Assembly (NCBI RefSeq): GCF_003628555.1
Contig: NZ_CP021731.1
Location: forward strand, 4,892,836 to 4,956,835
Reading direction: 5' to 3'
Length of the DNA: 64,000 nucleotides
Source of the DNA: Azoarcus sp. DN11
GTDB lineage: Bacteria > Pseudomonadota > Gammaproteobacteria > Burkholderiales > Rhodocyclaceae
Position numbers and translations under genes: made by a program. Positions 10,361 through 19,561 of this stretch are shown here, piece by piece (the stretch's first letter is position 1; every line of letters begins with the position of its first letter). The notes beneath the pieces are model-generated. The model was given only the letters and a program-made list of their open reading frames with translations, searched no databases and was not told the origin of the DNA.

Positions 10361-10396
10361 ACCCAGTCCGCGTTTTCCAAGCCGGCTGGGTTTTTT
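10361..10396 (+). terminator. Regulated intrinsic terminator in the metX leader
   Basis: ACCCAG (10361-10366) pairs with CTGGGT at the 3' side, extended by about two more pairs, and a run of six T follows (10391-10396). It lies between the SAM-II aptamer and the metX start codon, the position expected of the riboswitch expression platform. Confidence 0.8.
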
Positions 10397-10415
10397 CGTT
10401 GACAAGAATACGGCC

Positions 10416-11543
10416 ATGATCCAACCCCAATCCGTCGGCGTCGTCGCCCCGCAGCGGGCGCATTTCGCCGAGCCGCTCCCGCTGCGCAGCGGGGGCACGC
10501 TGCCCGAATACGAATTGGTCTACGAGACCTACGGCGAGCTGAACGTCGACCGCAGCAACGCGGTGCTCGTGTGCCACGCGCTGTCGGGATCGCACCACGT
10601 CGCCGGCCACTACGCCGACGCGCCGAAGGACACCGGCTGGTGGGACAACCTCGTCGGTCCCGGCAAGCCGCTCGACACGCGCAAGTTCTTCGTCATCGGC
10701 GTGAACAACCTCGGCGGCTGCCACGGCTCGACCGGGCCGATGTCGATCAACCCGGCGAGCGGCCGGCCCTGGGGCGCGGATTTCCCCTTCGTGACCGTCG
10801 AGGACTGGGTCGGGGCGCAGGCGCGGCTCGCGGACCGGCTGGGCATCCAGCGTTTCGCCGCGATCGTCGGCGGCAGCCTGGGCGGCATGCAGGCGCTCTC
10901 CTGGACGCTGCAGTACCCGGAGCGCGTCGCCCACGCGGTCGTGATCGCGTCCGCGCCGAAGCTCACGGCACAGAACATCGCGTTCAACGAGGTCGCGCGC
11001 CAGGCGATCCTGACCGACCCGGATTTCCACGGCGGCGACTACTACGCGCACGACGTCGTGCCGGCGCGCGGCCTCAAGCTCGCGCGCATGGTCGGGCACA
11101 TCACGTATCTCTCCGACGACGCGATGGGCGACAAGTTCGGCCGCAGCCTGCGCCACGGCAAGGCCATCTACAGCTACGACGTCGAGTTCGAGATCGAGTC
11201 CTACCTGCGCTACCAGGGCGACAAGTTCGCCGGTTTCTTCGACGCCAACACCTACCTGCTGGCGACCAAGGCGCTCGACTACTTCGACCCGGCCTTCGAG
11301 CACGGCGGCAACCTGCCGGCGGCGCTGTCGCCGGCGACGGCCGACTTCCTGGTCGTGTCCTTCAGCACCGACTGGCGCTTCTCGCCCGCGAGGAGCCGCG
11401 AGATCGTGTATGCGCTGCTGCACAACCAGCGCAACGTCAGCTACGCGCAGATCGAGAGCGACGCCGGGCACGACTCCTTCCTGCTCGACGACGCGCAGTA
11501 CCACGCGCTGCTCGCCGCCTATTTCGACCGCATCAAGGTTTGA
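10416..11543 (+). CDS. metX: Homoserine O-acyltransferase MetX
   Basis: A 375-residue alpha/beta-hydrolase-fold acyltransferase for the first committed step of methionine synthesis from homoserine. Proteobacterial MetX proteins of this group may use succinyl-CoA rather than acetyl-CoA; the sequence alone does not decide. The nucleophile elbow is [12 protein letters not shown] near residue 153, the oxyanion region [11 protein letters not shown] near 50, and the C-terminal catalytic pair Asp (FSTDWRFSP) and His (DAGHDSFLL). ATG 10416 follows the riboswitch terminator by 19 bp with only a weak ribosome site. metW starts 2 bp after the stop. Confidence 0.93.
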   Translation: MIQPQSVGVVAPQRAHFAEPLPLRSGGTLPEYELVYETYGELNVDRSNAVLVCHALSGSHHVAGHYADAPKDTGWWDNLVGPGKPLDTRKFFVIGVNNLGGCHGSTGPMSINPASGRPWGADFPFVTVEDWVGAQARLADRLGIQRFAAIVGGSLGGMQALSWTLQYPERVAHAVVIASAPKLTAQNIAFNEVARQAILTDPDFHGGDYYAHDVVPARGLKLARMVGHITYLSDDAMGDKFGRSLRHGKAIYSYDVEFEIESYLRYQGDKFAGFFDANTYLLATKALDYFDPAFEHGGNLPAALSPATADFLVVSFSTDWRFSPARSREIVYALLHNQRNVSYAQIESDAGHDSFLLDDAQYHALLAAYFDRIKV

Positions 11544-11545
11544 CC

Positions 11546-12133
11546 ATGTCCTACCGCTACGACTACGAAGTCATCACCCAGTGGATCGCGCCGGGAGAAA
11601 AGGTGCTCGACCTCGGCTGCGGCGACGGCAGCCTGCTGAAGCATCTCGCCGAGGCGCGCCAGGTGCAGGGTTACGGCGTCGAGAACGACCCGGACAAGCT
11701 CCTCGCGTGCACGCGCAACGGCGTGAACGTGATCCAGATGGACATGGAAAAGGGGCTCGCCGGCATCGAGGACGGCTTCTTCGACCACGTGATCATGAGC
11801 CTGTCGCTGCAGGCGATGCACAGCACGCAGGGGATTCTCGCCGAGATGCTGCGCGTGGCGCGCGAGGCGGTCGTGAGCTTCCCGAATTTCGGCTACTGGC
11901 GCCACCGCCAGAGCATCCTCAACGGCCGCATGCCGGTGTCGGAGAGCCTGCCGCACCAGTGGTTCAACACGCCCAACGTGCGCTTCTTCACGATCGCCGA
12001 CTTCGACGCGCTATGCGAGATGAACGGCATCGCGGTGCGCGAGCGGCTCGCGTTCGACGAGGGCAAGCTGATCCTCGACGAGCCGAACTTCCTTGCGAGC
12101 GTGGCGGTGTACCGCCTCGGTCGCGGGGGCTGA
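11546..12133 (+). CDS. metW: Methionine biosynthesis protein MetW
   Basis: A 195-residue SAM-dependent methyltransferase-fold protein. Motif I is VLDLGCGDGSLLKHL near residues 19-33. MetW regularly accompanies metX in Proteobacteria and is needed for MetX activity or stability in several species. The typical SFPNFGYWRHRQSILNGRMP segment and HQWFNTPNVRFFT are both present. It starts 2 bp after metX and shares its riboswitch-controlled transcript, ending at a strong terminator 30 bp downstream. Confidence 0.93.
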   Translation: MSYRYDYEVITQWIAPGEKVLDLGCGDGSLLKHLAEARQVQGYGVENDPDKLLACTRNGVNVIQMDMEKGLAGIEDGFFDHVIMSLSLQAMHSTQGILAEMLRVAREAVVSFPNFGYWRHRQSILNGRMPVSESLPHQWFNTPNVRFFTIADFDALCEMNGIAVRERLAFDEGKLILDEPNFLASVAVYRLGRGG

Positions 12134-12163
12134 ATCCGGCGCCCCGATACGAAAGGACGAACG

Positions 12164-12185
12164 GGCCCGCTTTCGCGGGCCTTTT
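12164..12185 (+). terminator. Terminator after metW
   Basis: A 7-bp stem GGCCCGC / GCGGGCC with a TTTC loop and a TTTT tail. It closes the metX-metW operon. Confidence 0.85.
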
Positions 12186-12203
12186 CATTCGTGCGCGGCG
12201 CCC

Positions 12204-12521
12204 TCAGCCGACCACGAAGTTGGCAACGTCGACCTTCACGGTCGGGCGGCCCAGCGCGACTGCGGTGGCGACGGCGAACTGTTTGGCCCAGTCTCCGCCC
12301 TGCCTGAAGCGTTCCTCGCCGCCATATTTGGCGACGTTGAGGATCATGTCGAGCACGAGGATCTTGCCCATCGGGTTCGACGGCGTGCATTCGAGCCGTT
12401 CGAACTCGCCCGACATCCAGGCGCGCGCCTGATCCTTCGCGAGACCCGCCGCGTCGGCGTCGGACACGATCGTTTCGTATTCGCGATCGGCGCCGAACAC
12501 CACGGTGATGTGTTGCGTCAT
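12204..12521 (-). CDS. Conserved hypothetical protein, function unknown
   Basis: A 105-residue protein I do not recognise. It begins MTQHITVVFGADREYETIVS, contains an acidic middle (SGEFERLEC) and ends TVKVDVANFVVG. There is no signal peptide, membrane segment or Cys pair. ATG 12521 is preferred over an upstream in-frame ATG at 12542 because the intervening GAGGAGGAGAGAGGG is an excellent ribosome site rather than coding sequence. It stands alone on the minus strand between the metW terminator and the ampG-like gene. Confidence 0.7.
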   Translation of the reverse strand: MTQHITVVFGADREYETIVSDADAAGLAKDQARAWMSGEFERLECTPSNPMGKILVLDMILNVAKYGGEERFRQGGDWAKQFAVATAVALGRPTVKVDVANFVVG

Positions 12522-12704
12522 CCCTCTCTCCTCCTCGATCATTTCTGGTTTATGCGTTGCACGTGCATTCTCGGGCGAGTCGCGCAGGCAGGCAAGCCCG
12601 CGCGCGAGCGGCCTCGCCGGCGCGGAATGTAAGGCCCTGCTGCAGCGGCGGCGCGCACCAAAGCAATCTGGGATAATGCGGCGAACCTCCGCCGAAAGCC
12701 CTCC

Positions 12705-14081
12705 GTGCCGTCCAGTCCCTCCGCCCCGCCCCCTGCCGGCTCCACTTCGTCACGCCCCGCCTGGCTCGCCGCCCCGCCCCCTGCCGGCTCCACTTCGTCA
12801 CGCCCCGCCTGGCTCGCCGCCCTGCTCAACCGCCGGATGCTGATCTGCATCTTCACCGGCTTCTCGTCGGGGCTGCCGCTGTACCTGCTGCTAAACCTGG
12901 TGCCGGCGTGGCTGAAGACCGAGGGGCTGTCGCTGAAGGCGATCGGCGCGTTCGCGCTGATCCAGTTCCCCTACACGTGGAAGTTCGTGTGGGCGCCGCT
13001 GCTGGACCGCTTCGGCATCCTGCCGTGGCTGGGGCGGCGACGTAGCTGGATGTTCCTGTCGCAGCTGGGGCTCGTCGCGTCGATCGCGTGGCTGGGGCAG
13101 CTGTCGCCGACCGAGAACCTGACGCTGGTGGTCGCCCTCACGGCCGTGCTCGCCTTCCTGTCGGCGACGCAGGACATCGCGCTCGACGCCTTCCGTCGCG
13201 AGATCCTGCCGGAGATCGAACTGGGGCTCGGCAACGCGATCCACGTGAACGCCTATCGCATCGCGGGACTGGTGCCGGGCTCGCTGTCGCTGATCCTCGC
13301 CGACCGCCTGCCGTGGGGCGAGGTGTTCCTCGTCACGGCGCTCTTCATGCTGCCGGGCGTCGCGATGACGCTGCTGGCGAAGGAGCCGGCGATGGCGGCG
13401 GGAGCGCCGCGCACGCTGCGCGACGCGGTGGTGGAGCCCTTCCGCGAGTTCTTCGGCCGTCATGGGCTGCGCTCGGCGCTGCTGGTGCTCGCCTTCCTGT
13501 TCCTCTACAAGCTCGGCGATTCGCTGTGCACGGCGCTGGCGACGCCCTTCTACCTCGACATGGGCTTCACCAAGACCGAGATCGGCCTGATCGCCAAGAA
13601 CGCCGGTTTGTGGCCGTCGGTGATCGGCGGCATCCTCGGCGGCATCTGGATGGTGAAGCTGGGCATCAACCGCGCGCTGTGGCTGTTCGGCGTCGTGCAG
13701 ATCCTGAGCATCCTCGGCTTCGTGTGGATGGCGTGGCTGGGATCGGCGCCGTCGGATGCGACACGCCTCGCGGCGCTCGCGGTCGTGATCTCGGCCGAAG
13801 CGGCCGGCGTCGGCCTGGGCACGACGGCCTTCGTCGCCTACATGGCACGCACGACCCACCCCGCCTACACGGCGACCCAGCTCGCGCTGTTCACGAGCCT
13901 GATGGCGGTACCGCGCACCTTCATCAACGCTTCGGCCGGCTGGCTGGTCGAACGCATGGGCTGGTACGACTTTTTCTGGCTGTGCTTCTTCCTCGCCATC
14001 CCCGGCATGCTGCTGCTGATCCGCGTCGCACCGTGGAACGGCGAACCGAAGGCGATCGTGGCGGTGCCCCGAAGCGCCTGA
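12705..14081 (+). CDS. MFS permease, AmpG-like (PAT family)
   Basis: A 458-residue inner-membrane permease with about 12 hydrophobic segments. The first segment, after RRMLICIFTGFSSGLPLYLL, and the following WLKTEGLSLKAIG and LIQFPYTWKFVWAPLLDR motifs are typical of AmpG, which imports GlcNAc-anhydro-muropeptides for wall recycling. Substrate specificity is inferred from family only. The start is a GTG. The first 38 residues are a hydrophilic Pro/Ala/Ser leader made of a perfect 16-residue tandem duplication, unusual for the family. A start further inside, near the RRM, cannot be excluded. Confidence 0.85.
   Translation: MPSSPSAPPPAGSTSSRPAWLAAPPPAGSTSSRPAWLAALLNRRMLICIFTGFSSGLPLYLLLNLVPAWLKTEGLSLKAIGAFALIQFPYTWKFVWAPLLDRFGILPWLGRRRSWMFLSQLGLVASIAWLGQLSPTENLTLVVALTAVLAFLSATQDIALDAFRREILPEIELGLGNAIHVNAYRIAGLVPGSLSLILADRLPWGEVFLVTALFMLPGVAMTLLAKEPAMAAGAPRTLRDAVVEPFREFFGRHGLRSALLVLAFLFLYKLGDSLCTALATPFYLDMGFTKTEIGLIAKNAGLWPSVIGGILGGIWMVKLGINRALWLFGVVQILSILGFVWMAWLGSAPSDATRLAALAVVISAEAAGVGLGTTAFVAYMARTTHPAYTATQLALFTSLMAVPRTFINASAGWLVERMGWYDFFWLCFFLAIPGMLLLIRVAPWNGEPKAIVAVPRSA
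12723..12818 (+). repeat. 48-bp direct tandem duplication in the AmpG-like N-terminus
   Basis: Two identical 48-bp units (12723-12770 and 12771-12818) are in frame, each encoding APPPAGSTSSRPAWLA. It looks like a recent in-frame duplication. Confidence 0.9.
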
Positions 14082-14114
14082 ACGCTCCGCCCGACTCCTC
14101 CTATTCCTCAGACG

Positions 14115-14837
14115 ATGACCACGACGACTGCCGCCACCCTGATCGCCGCCGCGCGCGACCTCTCCACCACCCTGTCCGCGATGCGCTTCGGCACGCCGGT
14201 GAGCCACGTCTACAACCCGCTCGATTATGCGTGGGCGATCCACGAGGGCTACCTGCGCCGCTATGCGGCGGGCCGCAAGCGCGTGGTGTTCATCGGCATG
14301 AACCCCGGCCCCTTCGGCATGGCGCAGACCGGCGTGCCTTTCGGCGAGATCGACGCGGTGCGCGACTGGCTCGGCCTCGCGGGGCCGGTCGGCAAGCCGG
14401 CGGTCGAAAATCCGAAACGTCCGGTCGAGGGCTTCGACTGCGCCCGCTCGGAGGTGAGCGGACGCCGCCTGTGGGGCCTCTTCCGCGAGCGCTTCGGCAC
14501 GGCGGAAGCCTTCTTCGCCGAACATTTCGTCGCCAACTATTGCCCGCTGGCCTTCTTCGACGGCGGGCGCAACGTGACGCCGGACAAGCTCGCGGCGGCC
14601 GAATCGGCGCCGCTGCTCGCCGCCTGCGACGCGCACCTGCGCCGCCTCATCGACACGCTCGCGCCGGAATGGGTGATTGGCGTCGGCGCCTGGGCGGAAT
14701 CGCGCGCGACGGCGGCGCTCGACGGGCGCAGGCTGCGCATCGGCCGCGTGCTGCACCCCAGCCCCGCCAGCCCGGCGGCGAACCGCGGCTGGTCCGAAGC
14801 GGCGGGCCGCCAGCTCGCCGAACTGGGCGTCTGGTAA
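14115..14837 (+). CDS. SMUG1-type uracil-DNA glycosylase (family 3)
   Basis: A 240-residue glycosylase of the UDG superfamily. Motif 1 is GMNPGPFGMAQTGVPFGE near residues 60-77, with Asn and the GMNPGPFGM string typical of SMUG1. Motif 2 is HPSPASPAANRGW near residues 212-224. SMUG1 removes uracil and some oxidised pyrimidines from DNA. Family 3 enzymes are mainly known from animals and are found in scattered bacteria, so this is a less common bacterial repair gene. It lies 33 bp after the AmpG-like gene and may be co-transcribed. ATG 14115 gives a short leader before the first helix. Confidence 0.88.
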   Translation: MTTTTAATLIAAARDLSTTLSAMRFGTPVSHVYNPLDYAWAIHEGYLRRYAAGRKRVVFIGMNPGPFGMAQTGVPFGEIDAVRDWLGLAGPVGKPAVENPKRPVEGFDCARSEVSGRRLWGLFRERFGTAEAFFAEHFVANYCPLAFFDGGRNVTPDKLAAAESAPLLAACDAHLRRLIDTLAPEWVIGVGAWAESRATAALDGRRLRIGRVLHPSPASPAANRGWSEAAGRQLAELGVW

Positions 14838-15318
14838 CGTCGGATCGGCGGCGGACAGCCGCCACCGCGCCGACTGGCGCGACCGTAACGCCCTCCCGCC
14901 GATCATCAGGCATTTCCCTCCGTACGCTCCGGTCAGGTGCAATTTCTTGTTGCATCTCCGGTTTGCGCCGCCTCCGCGCGCTGTGACATTTTGATAATCC
15001 GATCGCAAGAGAGCCCGACTGTCATGGGTCCTGCGATCGGCTCGCCGCAACGCCGTCTTGCAGGCTGAAGCGCCAGGGGGAGGATACGTCGGCGTCGCGG
15101 CGCCGGAATCCGCCGAATTCGTGATCTTCCGCAGCGGTCAAAAGACTGCCGATACCCGCGTCTCGAGGGACACATACATGGCCGCTTTCCGTGCCCCCTG
15201 CTTTCGGCGTCCGGTTTCAGCGAGGTACGCACCGGCCCGTTGCTGCCCGGCGAGGGCCGTGGCGTCGCAGTCGAGGAGACAGCACTCTCCATCGATACGA
15301 TCGGGCAGGAGTAAGGCT
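14838..15318. other. 480-bp spacer without a confident gene
   Basis: This stretch separates the SMUG1 gene from the sheath-like gene. The sheath-like frame stays open upstream through a TTG (15058) and an ATG (15178), but the encoded sequence is Arg/Cys-rich and unlike the family. In a second frame, 15237-15313 encodes GVAVEETALSIDTIGQE near its end and stops at TAA 15311-15313, overlapping the ribosome site of the next gene. It faintly resembles the start of tail-sheath proteins, so the true N-terminus may have been separated by a frameshift. No promoter or RNA element was recognised. Confidence 0.4.
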
Positions 15319-16896
15319 GTGCCGGTTGCCGACAAGCACGTCGCACCCGACGCCGGTCCCTTCCCGGGGCGACATGCGCCGGTCGAGGTCGTGATGATCG
15401 GCCATTGCCCGTCCCTCGACGGCAGCGCCGAGTGGAAGCGGCTCGCGCGCGACCTCGCGGTGCTCGCCGACATCGCCGCGCTCGGCTTCACCGCCGAAGT
15501 GGAACGCCTGCGCGCGCTCGACGAGGGCGAGGTCGAGGCCGAGCCCGGCGACGGTGCGCTGTTCGCGCTGTACCGGCTGCCGATCCCGATCCGCTCGCTC
15601 GCCTACTTCCAGACGCTCTTTCCGCAGGCCTACGATAACGACGGCGGCTATCGCAGCGCGCTCGCCGGCCGCGCGGCGTGGCTGCCGGCTGCGGTGCACG
15701 ACTTCTTTGCCGGCGCCGAGCGCAGCTTCAGCGACACCCGCACCCTGTGGATCATCCGCGTGCCCGAGTCGGAGGGCGTGCGGGCCTTCCTGCCGCAGTC
15801 CCGCGCCCGGCTCGGCGCCGAACCTTCGCAGCTGGGGGCGTTCGAGCGCGCGCTGCTGATCGAGCGCGCGGGCATCGTGGCGCTCCCCGACCTCGAACGC
15901 CTGCTGCTTCCCACCGCGCTGCCGACCGGACCCCGCGAACGCCGCGGGCGCCCGGAGGCATTGTTCCTGCCCCGCGGCACCGGGATCGACGACGTCGATC
16001 GCGAGCGCCGCCCCCCGGGCGAGATGCCGGCCCCGGACGGAACACCCGGACCGGGCGACGTCGTGGCACCAATCCTGCGCGCCCTCGCGCTTCTTCGCCC
16101 GGACATGCAGTGCCTGCTGGCGCTGCCGCTCGACCTGCGCCCGCAGGACGAGCTGCCGGCGCCGGCGCACGATTTCCTCGACCACATCGCGCGCATCGCT
16201 GACGGGAGCGGGGGCGGCGAGCTCACCGGGAAGCTGCGCCACCTGCAGCTGCTGTGGCCCTACCTGCGCAGCGAAGCGTACCCGCTCGCCTCGCCCTGCG
16301 GGCTCGTTGCCGGCATGCAGGCGCGCGTCGCGCAAAATCACGGCGTGTGGCAAACGATCGCCGGCCGTCCGCTGCCAGGCGGGGCGCGGCCCTGGCCGCC
16401 GGTGACGCGACAGCAGGCAAGCGCACTGCGCGAAACGCCCGGGGTGACGGTGCTGCTGGCGCGTGCCGGCGAGCTGCAGGTCGATGACGAGATCCTGTGC
16501 GCCCCCTGTCTGCCGGCCGCGGATCTGCGCCGCATGAGCACCGCGCAGCGCGCACAGGAGCCTTGGCGCTCGGCCGAGGTGATGCGCTTCATCGGCTGGC
16601 TGCGCCGCGGGCTCAAGGCCCTGGGCGAGCAGCTGCTGTTCGACACGGATCCGCAGGACCCGCGCCCCGAACTTGCGCTGCGCGCCTTCTTCGAGCGCCT
16701 GCACGAGGCCGGGGCGCTGCGCGGCGCACGCCCCGAGAGCGCATACCGCATCCGGGCGATTCCGTCGGCCGAATCGACGATCGCATTCGAGATCGAAATC
16801 GCGCCGGCCTGCCCGATCGACCGGCTGCGCCTGACCTTCCTGCACGACCGCCACGCTGCCGTGACGGACACCCGCATCGAGGCCCTCTCAGGCTGA
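15319..16896 (+). CDS. Orphan contractile tail sheath-like protein (tentative)
   Basis: A 525-residue soluble protein from GTG 15319, chosen because AGGAG lies 7 bp upstream. The last 180 residues have the layout of a contractile sheath C-terminal domain: GVWQTIAGRPLPG, then VNxL-like ILCAPCLPAADLRRM, RFIGWLRRGLKALGEQLLFD, and RAFFERLHEAGALRG followed by YRIR. The middle has IERAGIVALPDLERLLLP, similar to the sheath core strand. No tube, baseplate, ATPase or needle gene is adjacent. It may be a relic of a phage-like or contractile injection element, or a reused sheath fold. The family call rests on pattern only. Confidence 0.45.
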   Translation: MPVADKHVAPDAGPFPGRHAPVEVVMIGHCPSLDGSAEWKRLARDLAVLADIAALGFTAEVERLRALDEGEVEAEPGDGALFALYRLPIPIRSLAYFQTLFPQAYDNDGGYRSALAGRAAWLPAAVHDFFAGAERSFSDTRTLWIIRVPESEGVRAFLPQSRARLGAEPSQLGAFERALLIERAGIVALPDLERLLLPTALPTGPRERRGRPEALFLPRGTGIDDVDRERRPPGEMPAPDGTPGPGDVVAPILRALALLRPDMQCLLALPLDLRPQDELPAPAHDFLDHIARIADGSGGGELTGKLRHLQLLWPYLRSEAYPLASPCGLVAGMQARVAQNHGVWQTIAGRPLPGGARPWPPVTRQQASALRETPGVTVLLARAGELQVDDEILCAPCLPAADLRRMSTAQRAQEPWRSAEVMRFIGWLRRGLKALGEQLLFDTDPQDPRPELALRAFFERLHEAGALRGARPESAYRIRAIPSAESTIAFEIEIAPACPIDRLRLTFLHDRHAAVTDTRIEALSG

Positions 16897-17009
16897 TGTC
16901 ATTGCGCCGCTGTCGCCGGCGGTGATCCACCCTGTTGCCGCGCCGACGCGCATGCGGCCCGAAGGACGCGTCGCCGCTTCATGTACGAGCATGACAATCG
17001 GGAAAATTC

Positions 17010-17023
17010 TTGATCCAGGTCAA
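17010..17023 (+). promoter_or_regulatory. FNR/ANR-like box upstream of Cache chemoreceptor
   Basis: TTGATCCAGGTCAA matches the FNR/ANR/DNR dyad TTGAT-N4-ATCAA with one mismatch. It lies 184 bp upstream of the chemoreceptor ATG in a 310-bp gap that otherwise shows no gene. It suggests control by oxygen or nitrogen-oxide status. Confidence 0.6.
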
Positions 17024-17206
17024 GGCATCGACGCAAATCCAGGGCGGCACACCGAAATTACCGGAGAATATGTTTGATTGACTGCTGTTGGCATCGCAAC
17101 AAACCCGCGACGTTTGCCGCGGCGACCCTGTTTCGAGGCAGGCGGATCACGCCGCTCCGCTCTTGCCGGAGCCGGGCAACGAGACAGTGGAGCAGGAGAA
17201 TCCGCG

Positions 17207-18835
17207 ATGATTCATCTGAAGGACATTTCGGTCGCACGCAAGATCGGGATGGTGCTGGGCATCACGATGCTGCTGGTCGCCGTCGGCATCGCAGTCATGA
17301 TCCAGGGAGAGCGCGAGCAGATGTACCGCGACCGCCTGGCCGGCATCCGGGCATTGGTCGAACAGGCCGTCACCGTGGTCGATGAGCAGGCAGCACTGGC
17401 TGATGCGGGCGCGCTCACGGAACAGCAGGCGCGCGACATCGCCACGGCGGTCATCGGCAAGATGCGTTACGGCGAGGGCGACTATTTCTGGATCCAGAAC
17501 CGTAACGCCCGGATGCTCGCGCACCCCATCAAGCCCGAACTGAACGGCAAGGATCTGCACGACTTCCAGGACGCCAGGGGCCAGCACATCTTCGTGCGTT
17601 TCGCCGAGATCGGACGACAGGGCGGCGAACTCCACTACATGTGGCCCAAGCCGGGCTACACCGACCCGCAACCCAAGATCTCGTACGTGAAGCAGGCCGC
17701 CCGCTGGGACTGGATCATCGGCACCGGGGTCTATACGGACGACATCGAAGCCGCGTTTCGCCGCGGGCTCGCCAGGAACGCTGCCATCCTGTCCGGGATA
17801 TTCGCGCTGGCGCTGCTGCTGGCGACCGTGATCCTGCGGCGCTACGTCACCGGACCGATCAGGCACCTCGACGCGGTCATCGAACGCGTGGCCCGCGACG
17901 GCGACCTGACGGTGAGCTACGGTTACGCGTCGAAGGACGAGATCGGCAGGATGGCAGCCGCCTTCCAGCGCCTGCTGACGGCACTGCGCGAGAGCCTGGG
18001 CGCGATCCAGCGCGATGCGCAGGCCGTCGCGACCACCTCCGAACGCCTGGTGATCGCGGCGCAGCAGGTGCGCACCAGCACCGAGCACCAGAGCGAATCG
18101 GCGTCGTCGATGAGCGCGGCGGTCGAGCAGATGACCGTCAGCATCGCGCACGTGGCCGACAGCACGCACGGCGTGCGGGAACTCGGCGAGCGCAACGTTG
18201 CGGAAGAACACGACGGCGCCGTGCACACGGACCACCTGAGCATCGAGCTCGGAAAGGTGCAGAGTGCCATCGAGAACGCGAACGGCACCCTCGAGGAGTT
18301 CGTCGACGCGACCCAGTTCATCGCCCATCTCACGCGGCAAGTGCGCGAGATCGCCGACCAGACGAACCTGCTCGCGCTCAATGCCGCGATCGAAGCGGCG
18401 CGGGCAGGCGAGCAGGGCCGCGGCTTTGCAGTGGTCGCCGATGAAGTCCGCAAGCTCGCCGAGAAGTCGGGCCATACGGCCAACGAGATCAATGCGCGCA
18501 CGCAGCGCATCGCCGCTCAGGGCGAAGCCGTCGAGAGCGCGATGAGCACGAGCCGCGAACGACTGGATGCCGCGAGAACCCTGATGGGCAAGGTCGCCGC
18601 GGTGCTCAACCACGCGGAGGCGTCGGCACTCGAAACGCGCAGCGGACTCGCCGAGATCAGCAGTGCGATGTCCGAGCAGACCGCAGTCACGACGGAAATC
18701 GCGAAGAACATCGAGTGTATCGCCCAGATGGCCGAGGAGAACACCGCCGCAGCCGAGGAGACCGCGGTGGCGGCGCAGGACCTGTACCGGGTGTCCGGCC
18801 AGCTGAGGATGACCGTCGAGAAGTTCTGCATCTGA
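17207..18835 (+). CDS. Methyl-accepting chemotaxis protein with single Cache sensor
   Basis: A 542-residue transmembrane chemoreceptor. TM1 is at residues 11-32. The periplasmic Cache_2 domain spans about 35-185 and includes [26 protein letters not shown] and [22 protein letters not shown]2 is near 192-212, followed by a HAMP domain from [12 protein letters not shown] and the signalling tip [20 protein letters not shown] near 385. Cache_2 receptors often sense small organic acids. ATG 17207 follows a GGAGCAGGAGAA ribosome site. The piece [16 protein letters not shown] in the cytoplasmic hairpin is atypical. An FNR-like box upstream suggests expression under low oxygen. Confidence 0.92.
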   Translation: MIHLKDISVARKIGMVLGITMLLVAVGIAVMIQGEREQMYRDRLAGIRALVEQAVTVVDEQAALADAGALTEQQARDIATAVIGKMRYGEGDYFWIQNRNARMLAHPIKPELNGKDLHDFQDARGQHIFVRFAEIGRQGGELHYMWPKPGYTDPQPKISYVKQAARWDWIIGTGVYTDDIEAAFRRGLARNAAILSGIFALALLLATVILRRYVTGPIRHLDAVIERVARDGDLTVSYGYASKDEIGRMAAAFQRLLTALRESLGAIQRDAQAVATTSERLVIAAQQVRTSTEHQSESASSMSAAVEQMTVSIAHVADSTHGVRELGERNVAEEHDGAVHTDHLSIELGKVQSAIENANGTLEEFVDATQFIAHLTRQVREIADQTNLLALNAAIEAARAGEQGRGFAVVADEVRKLAEKSGHTANEINARTQRIAAQGEAVESAMSTSRERLDAARTLMGKVAAVLNHAEASALETRSGLAEISSAMSEQTAVTTEIAKNIECIAQMAEENTAAAEETAVAAQDLYRVSGQLRMTVEKFCI

Positions 18836-18886
18836 TCCGCGCCGCCCGCGACCTTGCTGCTGTGGTGACGGTCGGATATCGCCCGG

Positions 18887-19561
18887 TCACCAGGGCAGGG
18901 CCTGTCCCTGGTAATCCAGGAAATGCACCCCGCCCCTGCCCGATGCGCCTTCCAGCACGCGGCACACCCCTCGCGTGCTGGTCTCGACATCCAGCGGCGC
19001 TGCGGTGCCGCCCATGTCGGTCTGCACCCAGCCCGGGTGCAGGCAGAGCACGGTCGGGCCGGATTCTCCCAGCCCGGCCGCGAGGCTGTGCACGAGGTGG
19101 TTGAGCGCCGCCTTGCTGGCGCCGTACAAGCGGTGCTGCGGCGGGGCGAGCGCCACGCTACCCATGATCGAACTCATGAAGCCCAGCACGCCGTCTCGCT
19201 TGAGCTGCGGCAGCAGCAGCTCGGCCATCTGCAGCGGCGCGATGGCGTTGGTCATGAAGAGCGTGCCCGCTTCCTCCAGCGTCGCCGGCGCCACCTCGCG
19301 ATGCGCCGGCCCGGAAATGCCGGCATTGACGAACACGAGATCGAACACGCTGCCATCCAGACGACCGGCCAGCGCCTCGCGACTGGTGCGATCGCAGATA
19401 TCCACGCGCTCCACGCGCACGCCGTCGATGGCCGCCAGCGCCGCGGCCCCCTTGTCGTCGCGACAGGTGGCGACGACCTGCCATTGGCGTTCACGAAAGT
19501 GCCGCACGAGCCCCAGGCCGAGCCCCCGGGATGCGCCGATGATCAGGGCGGTCCTTGCCAT
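18887..19561 (-). CDS. Short-chain dehydrogenase/reductase
   Basis: A 224-residue classical SDR. The nucleotide-binding motif GASRGLGLGL is at residues 8-17, NAG at about 86, the catalytic Ser in MSSIMGSVAL, and Tyr-x-x-x-Lys in LYGASKAALNHL near 150. It is an NAD(P)-dependent oxidoreductase with unknown substrate, and the small, single-domain form resembles CsgA-type SDRs. Start ATG 19561 is supported by GAGGAGCAGCAA just upstream. The gene is convergent with the chemoreceptor and divergent from the AI-2E permease gene. Confidence 0.88.
   Translation of the reverse strand: MARTALIIGASRGLGLGLVRHFRERQWQVVATCRDDKGAAALAAIDGVRVERVDICDRTSREALAGRLDGSVFDLVFVNAGISGPAHREVAPATLEEAGTLFMTNAIAPLQMAELLLPQLKRDGVLGFMSSIMGSVALAPPQHRLYGASKAALNHLVHSLAAGLGESGPTVLCLHPGWVQTDMGGTAAPLDVETSTRGVCRVLEGASGRGGVHFLDYQGQALPW

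Noticed and set aside
8194..10380. 728-codon open frame on the minus strand across the PTS genes
   Set aside because: It mirrors ptsH and ptsI, which have clear catalytic residues; its own sequence is low in hydrophobic structure and unlike any family.
12891..15050. 719-codon minus-strand open frame across the AmpG-like and SMUG1 genes
   Set aside because: It is an Arg-rich shadow of two genes with clear motifs.
15000..15110. Possible riboswitch-like leader before the sheath-like gene
   Set aside because: No conserved c-di-GMP, cobalamin or other aptamer core could be matched.
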